Of a stretch of DNA of 27,305 nucleotides, positions 15,701 through 22,911 are shown piece by piece. The translations under genes and the position numbers were made by a program. This stretch comes from CAZPDM01 sp964585305. Its GTDB lineage: Bacteria; Planctomycetota; Uabimicrobiia; Uabimicrobiales; JABWCH01. The DNA lies in contig CAZPDM010000062.1 in assembly GCA_964585305.1 (NCBI GenBank), positions 1 through 27,305 on the forward strand, given 5' to 3'. The notes beneath the pieces were generated by a model. The model did not search any database. It was not told the DNA's origin and saw nothing but the letters and a program-made list of their open reading frames with translations. Position 1 is the stretch's first letter, and the number at the start of each line of letters is the position of its first letter.

Positions 15701-18364
15701 AAGGGTTGGAGAAGGCTGTCCTAGTTTTATATAATCCATCCCTACATCACATAGCAATTTTAAAGGTTTTAATATTTTAGGATGATTAGCAAAGAAAGTA
15801 CAGGCTTCTAAAACTGTCATATCCAAAATTTCAGAAATATTTTTTCCTTTATAAGTAATTTCTAATGTTTCCCTGTTAAAACGGGTTCCCCCACATTCTT
15901 CACAGGGAATAAGTACATTTGCCAAAAATTCCATTTCTATTTCTTGGCAGCCTGCTCCTTCACAATGTTCGCATCGTCCCCCTTTAACATTAAAAGAAAA
16001 ACGGCCTGGCTCATAGCCTCTAGCTTTGGATTCTGTCAATTTTGTAAAAAGTTCTCGGATTTCATCCCATAATTTTATATAAGTGACTGGATTGCTTCTA
16101 GGAGTTCTACCAATAGGAGATTGATCTACTTCAATAATTTTATCTAAAAATTCAATTCCTTCAATTCGATCATATTGTCCTGGAATTTCACTATTTTGAT
16201 GCAGTTCGCGGCTGACAGCTTTATATAAAATATCATCAACAAGAGAAGATTTACCACTTCCAGAGACTCCTGTTACAGCAACAAAAACTCCAAGTGGAAT
16301 TTTAACATCAATCTTTTTTAGATTGTGTTCTTTTGCGCCATAAATAGTTAAGAAATTTTTTTGAGGAATTCTATGATTTTTAGGACTTTCAATCATTTCT
16401 ATATGGCTAAGATATTTTCCTGTAATAGAATCCTTTTGTTGCATAATATCAGAGGCTTTTCCTTGTGCAACAAGTTTTCCTCCATGAATTCCTGCTTCTG
16501 GCCCAATATCAATAATTTGATCTGCTGTCCGCATTGTTTCTTCATCATGTTCAATAACAACAACAGTATTCCCTACGTCACGCAATTGAGTCAGGGTATG
16601 TATTAAACGAATATTATCACGAGCGTGCAATCCTATTGAAGGTTCATCAAGTACGTATAATACGCCCTGCAATCCTGCTCCTAATTGACGAGCTAAACGG
16701 ATGCGCTGCAATTCTCCTCCAGCTAATGTATTTGCATGACGATCTACAGTTAAGTAGGGCAATCCCACATTTATTAAAAATTGAAGACGTTTTTTTATTT
16801 CTTTAAAAATTTCATCTCCAATCACTTTTTCCCGATTTTCAAGTTCCAACGTATCAAGAAATTTCATAAGGTCTTGAATAGTCATTTTGGATAGTTGGCA
16901 TATATTATGATCTTGAAATAAAACATGCCGACTTTCGCGACGCAATCTTGTTCCTCCACAAGAGCGGCATTCTAAAATTTTTAGAAAGCGACGATGTTGA
17001 GGAAGATGCCATCTAAAATACATGCGTTCTAATTCCGGAATAACGCCAAGAAAATCTCGGGTACTTGTCACATTTTTTGTAGGTTGCTTTTCTTTAGTAG
17101 ATGATTCAGCTTGTGTAATTTCAAATTCTTCTGTTTCGTCTTCCGGTTCATTTAAAATTTGTGGAATTTTATATTTTTCTTCTCCCCATAAAACTTGATT
17201 GCGAAAATATTCCGGTAAATCTTTCCAAGGTTTGCTTAAATCAACTTTTTTATTTTTAGCCAATTTTTCAATTTCTTCCAATCCAAAGTCTGAAAAAATA
17301 ATTTTGCCATCTTTTTTCATTGCTGCAATTGCACCATCTCTAATAGAAAGCTCTGGATTTGGAACAACTAAGTTAGGATCAAATTGCTCTAAAAATCCTT
17401 GTCCACGACATTCTCGGCAATAACCTTGTTCATTATTAAATGAAAACAAACGCGGTTCTAATTCGGGAAGACTATAGCCACACTTGGGACAGGCACATTT
17501 AACAGAGAAAACTTCTTCTATAATATGCTTACTTTTAGTAGATTTTTTTTGCTTAGACTCATTCAAAGGTGTTTTAAAAAAATTCGGAGATTCTTCATCT
17601 TCTGTATCTTCAAGAAGAATAGCAACTTGTCCTTCACTTAAAGTAATTGCGTTTTCAATTCCTTGTGTAATACGTGTACGCATTTCTGTACTTACATCAA
17701 TGCGATCTATAACAAGCTGTAAAGTATGTTTGACATATCGTTCTAATTGTATAGGTTCATCTAAACGATAAATTTGCCCATCAATTCGAATACGAACGAA
17801 CCCATCAGACAACCATTCAGAAAGCTCTTTTCGATATTCACCTTTGCGACCTACAACCATAGGTGCCAGAATATATGCCATTTTTCCGATGTATTTAGAA
17901 ATAATCAATTGCGTAATTTGATCAGAGTTTTGATTTAATACAGGAACATTACAGTCCGGACAATAAGCTGTTCCAAGTCGAGAGAATAATAAACGTAAAT
18001 AATCATAAATTTCTGTTATTGTTCCAACGGTAGAGCGAGAACTTGTTCCATGTCTTTTTTGATCGATACATATTGAAGGGGCAAGCCCTTGAATTCTTTC
18101 TACATTGGGCTTACTCATTTCCCCTAGAAATTGTCTTGCGTACGCCGATAATGATTCTAAAAATCTGCGTTGTCCTTCTTTAAATAATGTATCATAAGCA
18201 AGAGAAGATTTTCCCGATCCTGATACACCAGTAATAACAATCATAGAATGATGTGGCAAAGATACATGCAGATTTTTTAAATTATTTTCTCTTGCTCCCT
18301 CAATTTCAATATAAGTTTGCATATTTGCTCTAAGTCTTGGCTTACAAAATATAAGCCTTGACAT
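12782..18364 (-). CDS. uvrA: excinuclease ABC subunit A, double-length tandem fusion
   Basis: UvrA recognises DNA damage and loads UvrB in nucleotide excision repair. At 1860 residues this protein is about twice the usual 940. It is two complete UvrA units in tandem, meeting near residue 1010. Each unit has two ABC ATPase modules, so GVSGSGKSSL (Walker A) occurs four times, near residues 46, 697, 1042 and 1542. The signatures are LAGGELQRIRL, LSGGEAQRIKL, LAGGEAQRIRL and FSGGEAQRLKL. Zinc-binding Cys clusters remain in both halves (CPKCGY...CRECRG, CEHCEG...CEECGG, CEVCEG...CHACQG). The first unit has a polar insertion near 265-290. Similar fused UvrA proteins are known in Chlamydiae and other PVC bacteria. 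ATG 18364 is the longest start; Met15 (18322), followed by QTYIEIEGARENNLKNL, matches usual UvrA N-termini better. No uvrB or uvrC is nearby. Confidence 0.95.
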   Translation of the reverse strand: MSRLIFCKPRLRANMQTYIEIEGARENNLKNLHVSLPHHSMIVITGVSGSGKSSLAYDTLFKEGQRRFLESLSAYARQFLGEMSKPNVERIQGLAPSICIDQKRHGTSSRSTVGTITEIYDYLRLLFSRLGTAYCPDCNVPVLNQNSDQITQLIISKYIGKMAYILAPMVVGRKGEYRKELSEWLSDGFVRIRIDGQIYRLDEPIQLERYVKHTLQLVIDRIDVSTEMRTRITQGIENAITLSEGQVAILLEDTEDEESPNFFKTPLNESKQKKSTKSKHIIEEVFSVKCACPKCGYSLPELEPRLFSFNNEQGYCRECRGQGFLEQFDPNLVVPNPELSIRDGAIAAMKKDGKIIFSDFGLEEIEKLAKNKKVDLSKPWKDLPEYFRNQVLWGEEKYKIPQILNEPEDETEEFEITQAESSTKEKQPTKNVTSTRDFLGVIPELERMYFRWHLPQHRRFLKILECRSCGGTRLRRESRHVLFQDHNICQLSKMTIQDLMKFLDTLELENREKVIGDEIFKEIKKRLQFLINVGLPYLTVDRHANTLAGGELQRIRLARQLGAGLQGVLYVLDEPSIGLHARDNIRLIHTLTQLRDVGNTVVVIEHDEETMRTADQIIDIGPEAGIHGGKLVAQGKASDIMQQKDSITGKYLSHIEMIESPKNHRIPQKNFLTIYGAKEHNLKKIDVKIPLGVFVAVTGVSGSGKSSLVDDILYKAVSRELHQNSEIPGQYDRIEGIEFLDKIIEVDQSPIGRTPRSNPVTYIKLWDEIRELFTKLTESKARGYEPGRFSFNVKGGRCEHCEGAGCQEIEMEFLANVLIPCEECGGTRFNRETLEITYKGKNISEILDMTVLEACTFFANHPKILKPLKLLCDVGMDYIKLGQPSPTLSGGEAQRIKLVRELCRNGIGKTLYIFDEPTTGLHFADIKKLLYALNRLVEQGNTVLVIEHNLDVIKVADWIIDLGPEGGDCGGNVVITGTPETVMKCENSYTGKALKDYLNQQWTEYHPAKEYAESQEIIISGAHKHNLKNIKVIIPKNKLTLVTGVSGSGKSSLVFDTLFAEGQRRFLESLSTYARRFLGRLDHGEVDSIVGLSPSIAIDQKSVAKNPRSTVATMTEIYDYLRVLYARIGTIFCPHCHKEILSYTPTSAAQKIVESSAEKEGMLLAPLYMPGTHKIFTLETPAKLRDYAVELLSEGFNRILIGGKPYKLDELPKDLGKRVPIHLVIDRITPTTSNISRIAESLEVAFRWGHKVAIFYVPGKMPMYFSELLACIPCEYYRTEELHPRHFSFNHNWGYCPQCKGLGIDEKTNDLCSECQGARLKPEYLAVKIAGLSIYELCQLRIDQSLNFFNKIKLNKNQNAIAKEPIREIINRLNFLKDVGLEYLTLERRSNTLAGGEAQRIRLATQIGNQLVGVLYVLDEPTIGLHQRDTQKLLGTLRKLVDLGNTIVMVEHDIECIKSADHIIELGPGPGDKGGNIVTQGSVTQIQKVENSPTGQYLAGKIQILKEFSLPSSQNFLTIHKANLHNLKNITVAFPTQRFSVVSGVSGSGKSSLVVDILQKNLQEFNRIRTKVKKGQKQEMEGSYGSGFEKITGLENFERFIVIDQSQIMRTPASNPATYCDIFTSIRELFANLPGSRSRGFDVSRFSFNRPGGRCEVCEGRGLIEVEMHFLSDVWVTCHACQGKRYLEETLAVHYKDKNIAQILEMDISQALKLFDNQPRIKKKLQILENIGLGYMHLGQPINTFSGGEAQRLKLAAELCQPELGRTLYIMDEPTTGLHALDIVKLLDVIHQLIQQGHSVIVIEHNLDVIRAADWIVDLGPEAGESGGELLYCGASSEFSKCTKSITANIMRKEKRIANL

Positions 18365-18400
18365 ACTTCCATTTTTAATAAAAAATATAATAAAAATGCC

Positions 18401-18428
18401 ATTATAGGATAAAAATGTCTTAGGTCAA
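18401..18428 (-). promoter_or_regulatory. sigma70-like promoter for uvrA
   Basis: On the minus strand TTGACC (18428-18423) and a perfect TATAAT (18406-18401) are separated by 16 bases. The predicted leader to ATG 18364 is about 30 bases. Confidence 0.6.
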
Positions 18429-18440
18429 GACTTTTTTCTC

Positions 18441-18459
18441 ATCCTTTTAATAAAAGGAT
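18441..18459. repeat. short dyad in the divergent intergenic region
   Basis: ATCCTTTTA and TAAAAGGAT flank one A, between the divergent promoters of uvrA and the secreted-protein gene. It could be a shared operator. The surrounding 306-base intergenic stretch (18365-18670) otherwise holds only the two promoters, the dyad at 18586 and two copies of AATGTCTTA (18414, 18594). Confidence 0.35.
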
Positions 18460-18544
18460 TCAACATCTTTAATAGCAAGTATTTTCCATTTAATCAATTT
18501 TAAATTTGATTTTTTTGAAGAATCTCTTGACTTCCAAAAAAATA

Positions 18545-18573
18545 TTGACAGGATAAAAATATTGTAGTATACT
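18545..18573 (+). promoter_or_regulatory. near-consensus sigma70 promoter
   Basis: A perfect TTGACA (18545-18550) and TATACT (18568-18573) have the optimal 17-base spacer. It is the best promoter match in the window and drives the secreted-protein gene at 18671, with a leader of about 90 bases. Confidence 0.8.
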
Positions 18574-18585
18574 TTAATTATTCTG

Positions 18586-18607
18586 GCATTAAGAATGTCT
18601 TAAATGC
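18586..18607 (+). promoter_or_regulatory. dyad near the transcription start of the secreted-protein gene
   Basis: GCATTAAGA and TCTTAAATGC form an inverted repeat with one extra A, around ATG. It begins about 12 bases after the -10 box, so it is either an operator overlapping the start site or a 5' mRNA hairpin. Confidence 0.4.
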
Positions 18608-18670
18608 TAAGAATATTCCTTGATTTTTAACATAAATTATCTAGTTTAAATGAGTTTAGGAGTTTGTTTT

Positions 18671-19693
18671 ATGAAACAATCCATATTAGTTCTCTTTTTA
18701 TTTTGCGTAAGTTTATTGAGCTGGGCCGGAATGGTAGATATTTCTCTAGGCCAAGAAATGCACCAAAATCCCGATGGTAAATTCCATGTTATTGCTTTCT
18801 TCCAAAAACAAATTACTCCAGAAGAAACAATTGAATCTTGGGGTATTCGAGGCGATGAAATTAGCAGCAGAATTCAAGTAGCAAATGCTTACAAAATTAC
18901 AGCAGAAGAATCTTATTTCTGGTTTAAACAATTCTGCAGCCAATATCCTGATGTTCAAGGTTTAGTTCTGCATGAACTTCTTCAAGCTGCATCTTTTACC
19001 GCTACACCAAAAACAATTTTCGCAATTGCCAAACATCCTGAAATTGGTCGAGTTTCCTTATATAAAGCAGAAAATACTAAACCAAATGAATTTTTCTTGC
19101 AACCAGAATACTTCCAAGTTCAATCTTTAGAAGTTGTTCGTTATGGTGATGATACTGAAACAGCTCCACAAACAGAAGTCATTCCAGTAGAATCTCGCGA
19201 AATTACTCCAGAACAAATTATCAATATTCTCAAAAAGATTTATGACTTTGTTAAGGAAAATAAACCAGTCGTCAATACTTCTATTGATCAAGCAGCCGCA
19301 GTTCCACAAGGAATCAATTCTTGGCAACAAATGGCAGGATGGAGAGAAAAACATACTGGCCAATATACCATCCTTTACAAAAATCTTTATGGAATGGAAG
19401 TCGTAAAAATTGTTGTTCGTGTTCATTTCTATCACAGTGGCAATTACAACAACGTTGGCAAATATATCACTTGCGCAACAGTAAGCATTGATGAGATGAA
19501 CGTTATGTGGGGCTACACACTTAACGCAACCGTTAAAATCCCAGATTCTGGTATTGTAAATATTGGAACTAACCAAAATCCAGTTGCTGGCATGAAAATG
19601 TTTGTAAATTGGGTAGTAACTACTATTTTACAACACCAAGAAGGCACTTTAACATTCTCCTTAGATGGAAATGGAAATATCAGCGGTTACTAA
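18671..19693 (+). CDS. secreted protein of unknown function
   Basis: I do not recognise a family. ATG 18671 is chosen because AGGAG (18658-18662) lies 8 bases upstream and the product then opens with a typical Sec signal peptide (MKQSILVLFLFCVSLLSWAG); the mature protein would be about 320 residues. An N-terminal part (about 20-135) runs from GKFHVIAFF to HPEIGRVSLYKAE and loosely recalls subtilase propeptide (I9-like) folds. A linker with a Glu/Pro/Ile-rich stretch follows. A C-terminal beta-rich part (about 220-340) contains many aromatic residues and ends SLDGNGNISGY. Compared with neighbours it uses more C-ending codons (TTC, AAC, ATC), which with the strong promoter and its own terminator suggests high expression. 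It may be an abundant envelope or extracellular protein. Confidence 0.75.
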   Translation: MKQSILVLFLFCVSLLSWAGMVDISLGQEMHQNPDGKFHVIAFFQKQITPEETIESWGIRGDEISSRIQVANAYKITAEESYFWFKQFCSQYPDVQGLVLHELLQAASFTATPKTIFAIAKHPEIGRVSLYKAENTKPNEFFLQPEYFQVQSLEVVRYGDDTETAPQTEVIPVESREITPEQIINILKKIYDFVKENKPVVNTSIDQAAAVPQGINSWQQMAGWREKHTGQYTILYKNLYGMEVVKIVVRVHFYHSGNYNNVGKYITCATVSIDEMNVMWGYTLNATVKIPDSGIVNIGTNQNPVAGMKMFVNWVVTTILQHQEGTLTFSLDGNGNISGY

Positions 19694-19733
19694 TTAAAAT
19701 TTAGTAGCAAAATAATTTTTGTGATAATTATCT

Positions 19734-19758
19734 AAACGCGGGAAAACTTCCCGCGTTT
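19734..19758 (+). terminator. intrinsic terminator-like GC-rich hairpin
   Basis: AAACGCGGGAA (19734-19744) and TTCCCGCGTTT (19748-19758) pair perfectly around AAC, followed by ATTATT. It lies 41 bases after the secreted-protein stop codon. Confidence 0.8.
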
Positions 19759-19788
19759 ATTATTGTCCAAATTATTCAGGGAGATTTC

Positions 19789-21135
19789 ATGATCAATGTT
19801 AATTTATTGCCAGCGTATTTAGATAAAACAATGCGGCCTGAAAAAAATAGAATGATCTCATTAGATGCATTTCGCGGTATGACTATTGCTGGAATGATTT
19901 TAGTCAATAATCCTGGCACTTGGTTATCTATCTATAGCCCTTTGAAACACGCAGATTGGAATGGTTGTACTCCTACAGATTTAATTTTTCCATTTTTTTT
20001 ATTTATCATGGGAGTTGCTATAACACTTTCTTTACAAAAACGTAGTGAAACTACTAAATTACCTGAACTTCTCTTGCATATTGTACGACGAAGTGTTATT
20101 CTTTTTTTATTGGGAATAATATTGGCAGCTTTTCCAGGAACTACTGGACCAAAATTTGAAATCATTCTACCGGCGATAGGGATAATTTTTTCTTTACAAG
20201 TTTTATTTCGAGATGATGATATTTCAGAAAATGTTATTCCAGAATTGAAAGATATGCCACCTAAACAATACATTTTTACAATTTCAGCCTATTTAGTTCT
20301 TGGCATATCGATAATTTCATGGGTTTTATATGGATTAAATTGTATAGACGTTCCTACAGATATTCGAATTCCTGGAGTATTACAAAGAATTGCTCTTTGT
20401 TATCTTTTTTCTTCTTTAATTTTGATGTTTTTTCCAAAGTTGCATTTTCAGATTTTATGGACAATTGTTCTTATTATAGGATATTGGATTCTTATACGTA
20501 CTATTAACGTTCCTGCAGATTTTATAAGTACTGCGCCTATTGATGGAAGATTACATGATTGGATTGATTCTTCACTTTTAGGAAAACATCTTTATAGCGA
20601 ACGTCCCGATCCAGAAGGCATTTTAAGTACAATTCCTGCTATAGCAACCACAATGACAGGAGTATTATGTGGATATTGGCTTAAAGCTAAAGTAAGCAAA
20701 GAAAAAAAATTGATAGGAATGTTTGTTATCGGAAATTTACTTATTGTCCTAGGCTTAATATTAGACTACGCTTTTCCCTTTAATAAAAAAATTTGGTCAA
20801 GTTCTTATGTCGTTTATACATCAGGTTTAGCTTTAGAATTTTTGGCAATGTGTAATTATCTTTTAGATTATTTAGAAAAACGTATTGGTAGTACTCCCTT
20901 CTTAATATTAGGCACAAACTCTATTGTAGCTTTCTTTGCCTCAAGCCTTCTCATGCGCATTTTCTTTGCCATTCCTACAAGTACTGGAAATTTTAAACAA
21001 TGGTTATATTCTTCTTTCTTTGCTTCCTTCCAAATTCCCCAACTTGCTTCTTTAGCCTTTGCACTATCATATTTAACAATCTGGATCCTTCTCCTCTCAC
21101 CACTTTTCTACAAAAAAATCTTTATCAAAATATAA
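19789..21135 (+). CDS. HGSNAT/NagX-like membrane acyltransferase (DUF5009/DUF1624 type)
   Basis: The 448-residue protein has about 10-11 membrane helices. It shows the segments typical of the heparan-alpha-glucosaminide N-acetyltransferase family: SLDAFRGMTIAGMILVNNPG near the N-terminus, DLIFPFFLFIMGVAITLS (about 64-82), a GVLQRIALCYLF helix near the middle and DPEGILSTIPAIATTMTG in the second half. Family members move an acetyl group from cytoplasmic acetyl-CoA across the membrane onto an amino sugar; the bacterial acceptor here is unknown. AGGGAG lies about 5 bases before ATG 19789. It is a single-gene unit between two hairpins. It could also be annotated as acyltransferase-3-like, but the motifs favour the HGSNAT branch. 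Confidence 0.85.
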   Translation: MINVNLLPAYLDKTMRPEKNRMISLDAFRGMTIAGMILVNNPGTWLSIYSPLKHADWNGCTPTDLIFPFFLFIMGVAITLSLQKRSETTKLPELLLHIVRRSVILFLLGIILAAFPGTTGPKFEIILPAIGIIFSLQVLFRDDDISENVIPELKDMPPKQYIFTISAYLVLGISIISWVLYGLNCIDVPTDIRIPGVLQRIALCYLFSSLILMFFPKLHFQILWTIVLIIGYWILIRTINVPADFISTAPIDGRLHDWIDSSLLGKHLYSERPDPEGILSTIPAIATTMTGVLCGYWLKAKVSKEKKLIGMFVIGNLLIVLGLILDYAFPFNKKIWSSSYVVYTSGLALEFLAMCNYLLDYLEKRIGSTPFLILGTNSIVAFFASSLLMRIFFAIPTSTGNFKQWLYSSFFASFQIPQLASLAFALSYLTIWILLLSPLFYKKIFIKI

Positions 21136-21137
21136 AT

Positions 21138-21182
21138 AAAAAGCTTTGCAAAACCAGTAAAAAATGGATTGCAAAGCTTTTT
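21138..21182. terminator. bidirectional terminator
   Basis: AAAAAGCTTTGCAA (21138-21151) pairs perfectly with TTGCAAAGCTTTTT (21169-21182) around a 17-base loop. It sits between the convergent acyltransferase and subtilase genes and has T-runs in both directions. Confidence 0.8.
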
Positions 21183-21222
21183 CTTATATTATAATTTATT
21201 AAATATTTTTTTGTAAAGATAA

Positions 21223-22743
21223 TTATTGCCCATTATCTTTTAATTCTTGTTCTTTTTCAAGATGCTTATACTTTAAATAGAGCTCTATTATTTTACTAGC
21301 AGCTTCGATATTATTTTTATCAATTTCGCTTTCTAATAAATCTAATGATTTTTCTACTAATTTGAGAAATCTTTCTTTAGATTCATTCTTTTGATTGCTA
21401 ACTTCTGTAACTGTTGTTTTGCCAAGTAATGCTTTGTATAAATTTAATCGACCGCCAGATATAGTAGTTTCTTCAAAATATCTGTTTTTATCTACACTGC
21501 TAAGAACTTTATTGATTACTTCTATGTGGGTATAATGTGGGTAATATGACCATACAATCGCCATAGCTCCTGCAACATGTGGTGCGGCCATAGATGTTCC
21601 AGTCATCTTGCCATAAGAATCCATTCCTATTCCTATTGTGCTATCTATGTCCTCTCCTGGCGCGGCAAGATGAACATGCTTTGCTCCATAATTACTATGA
21701 TATTCAAGCTTATCCTGTTTATTTGATGCTGCGACTGTTACAACATTAGGCAAATTATATTGACTATCTGAATATTTAGCTGGATAAAAATGAATATCTT
21801 CTATATTTCCGCTACTCAAGTCTTTATGCGCATTTCCCGCCGCAACAACAAAAATAATACCTTTTTTATTAGCAAGCGCAATAGCCTCTTGCAAGGCTTT
21901 ATCTTTCTTTTTTGGTAATGATGTGCCCTCATGCGTCCAACTATTACTTATAATTTTAGCTCCGTTTGCTACAGCAAAATCAATACATTTTACAGCATTA
22001 GAAGTATCCCCTTCTCCTTTTTCGTCTGAAAATTTTAGTGCCATAATTTGAGTACGCCAGCATACTCCCACAACTCCAATGTTATTATTTCCAACTGCTC
22101 CAATAATTCCCGCACAGTGAGTCCCATGGCCATATTCATCTGAAACATCACTGTTGTCATTAAGATAATTATATCCATGAATTCCATTAGGTCCAGTCCA
22201 CATATTTGCTTTTAAATCTGGATGATTATAGTTTATTCCGCTATCTATAACTGCTATGATAATATCCTTTGCTTCTCTTTTTTTATCCCAGGCTTGTGGT
22301 GCAGAAATTTGTTTCATATTCCATAAACAATTTGACCTGTAGTATAAATCGTCTGGATCTCTGCATATAGTATATAAAAAATTTGGTTGAGCATATTCAA
22401 TGTTTGCATTGGAATCAAGCTCTTTTAAAAGATCTTCCATTTTTTTATCTGGAGAAAATTTTAATCGTAAAATTGTTGTTGATTCAGAAATGTCGTTAGA
22501 ATTTTCTTTATTAGTATGGGAATATTCTTTTTTATTCGAAGCATTTAATGTAATAGATTCAATAAGTTCTAGGCCTAAATTTTTTAATATATTATTCTCA
22601 ACATCAACGTTTTTTGTTTGATTGTTCGAAGCAAATTTAAGTAAAATTTCTCCCTCAACATAACCGGAGGTATTTTTATTTTCTATATCTTGGGAATTTG
22701 TTGTCATAACAATCACAAAAAATATTAAAAAAAAATTTTTCAT
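21223..22743 (-). CDS. secreted subtilisin-like serine protease (S8 family)
   Basis: The protein (506 residues from ATG 22743) is a secreted subtilase zymogen. A signal peptide occupies about 1-17 (MKNFFLIFFVIVMTTNS), a propeptide with VEGEILLKF and ANIEYAQPNFLY about 25-125, and the catalytic domain about 140-425. The catalytic triad is visible: Asp167 in AVIDSGIN, His206 in GHGTHCAG and Ser384 in GTSMAAPHVAG; the oxyanion Asn is in VVAAGNA. The last ~70 residues are Lys/Glu/Leu-rich and helical. ATG 22743 is chosen because AAGGAG lies 7 bases upstream; a TTG seven codons earlier is not a better start. It is divergent from the DGR target gene and convergent with the acyltransferase. The substrate is unknown. 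Confidence 0.93.
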   Translation of the reverse strand: MKNFFLIFFVIVMTTNSQDIENKNTSGYVEGEILLKFASNNQTKNVDVENNILKNLGLELIESITLNASNKKEYSHTNKENSNDISESTTILRLKFSPDKKMEDLLKELDSNANIEYAQPNFLYTICRDPDDLYYRSNCLWNMKQISAPQAWDKKREAKDIIIAVIDSGINYNHPDLKANMWTGPNGIHGYNYLNDNSDVSDEYGHGTHCAGIIGAVGNNNIGVVGVCWRTQIMALKFSDEKGEGDTSNAVKCIDFAVANGAKIISNSWTHEGTSLPKKKDKALQEAIALANKKGIIFVVAAGNAHKDLSSGNIEDIHFYPAKYSDSQYNLPNVVTVAASNKQDKLEYHSNYGAKHVHLAAPGEDIDSTIGIGMDSYGKMTGTSMAAPHVAGAMAIVWSYYPHYTHIEVINKVLSSVDKNRYFEETTISGGRLNLYKALLGKTTVTEVSNQKNESKERFLKLVEKSLDLLESEIDKNNIEAASKIIELYLKYKHLEKEQELKDNGQ

Positions 22744-22869
22744 AAAAAAAACTCCTTTTTTCAATATTTATCAATTTTTTTTGATAGGATTTGATGATTT
22801 TTTGTTTACTCGATTCATACCATTTTATCATTTTACATCTTTCATTTCATTTACTTTTTTATTTTTTTG

Positions 22870-22897
22870 TTGATTTAGTTTGTTGAAAAATTATAAT
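22870..22897 (+). promoter_or_regulatory. sigma70-like promoter of the DGR locus
   Basis: TTGATT (22870-22875) and a perfect TATAAT (22892-22897) are separated by 16 bases. Transcription would start near 22904, only about 8 bases before ATG 22912, which favours initiation of the target protein at ATG 22990. Confidence 0.55.
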
Positions 22898-22911
22898 ATA
22901 AATTTAAAAGG

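Noticed and set aside
19127..19576. Minus-strand ORF of 149 codons inside the secreted-protein gene
   Set aside because: Shadow ORF. The plus-strand gene has promoter, RBS, signal peptide and terminator.
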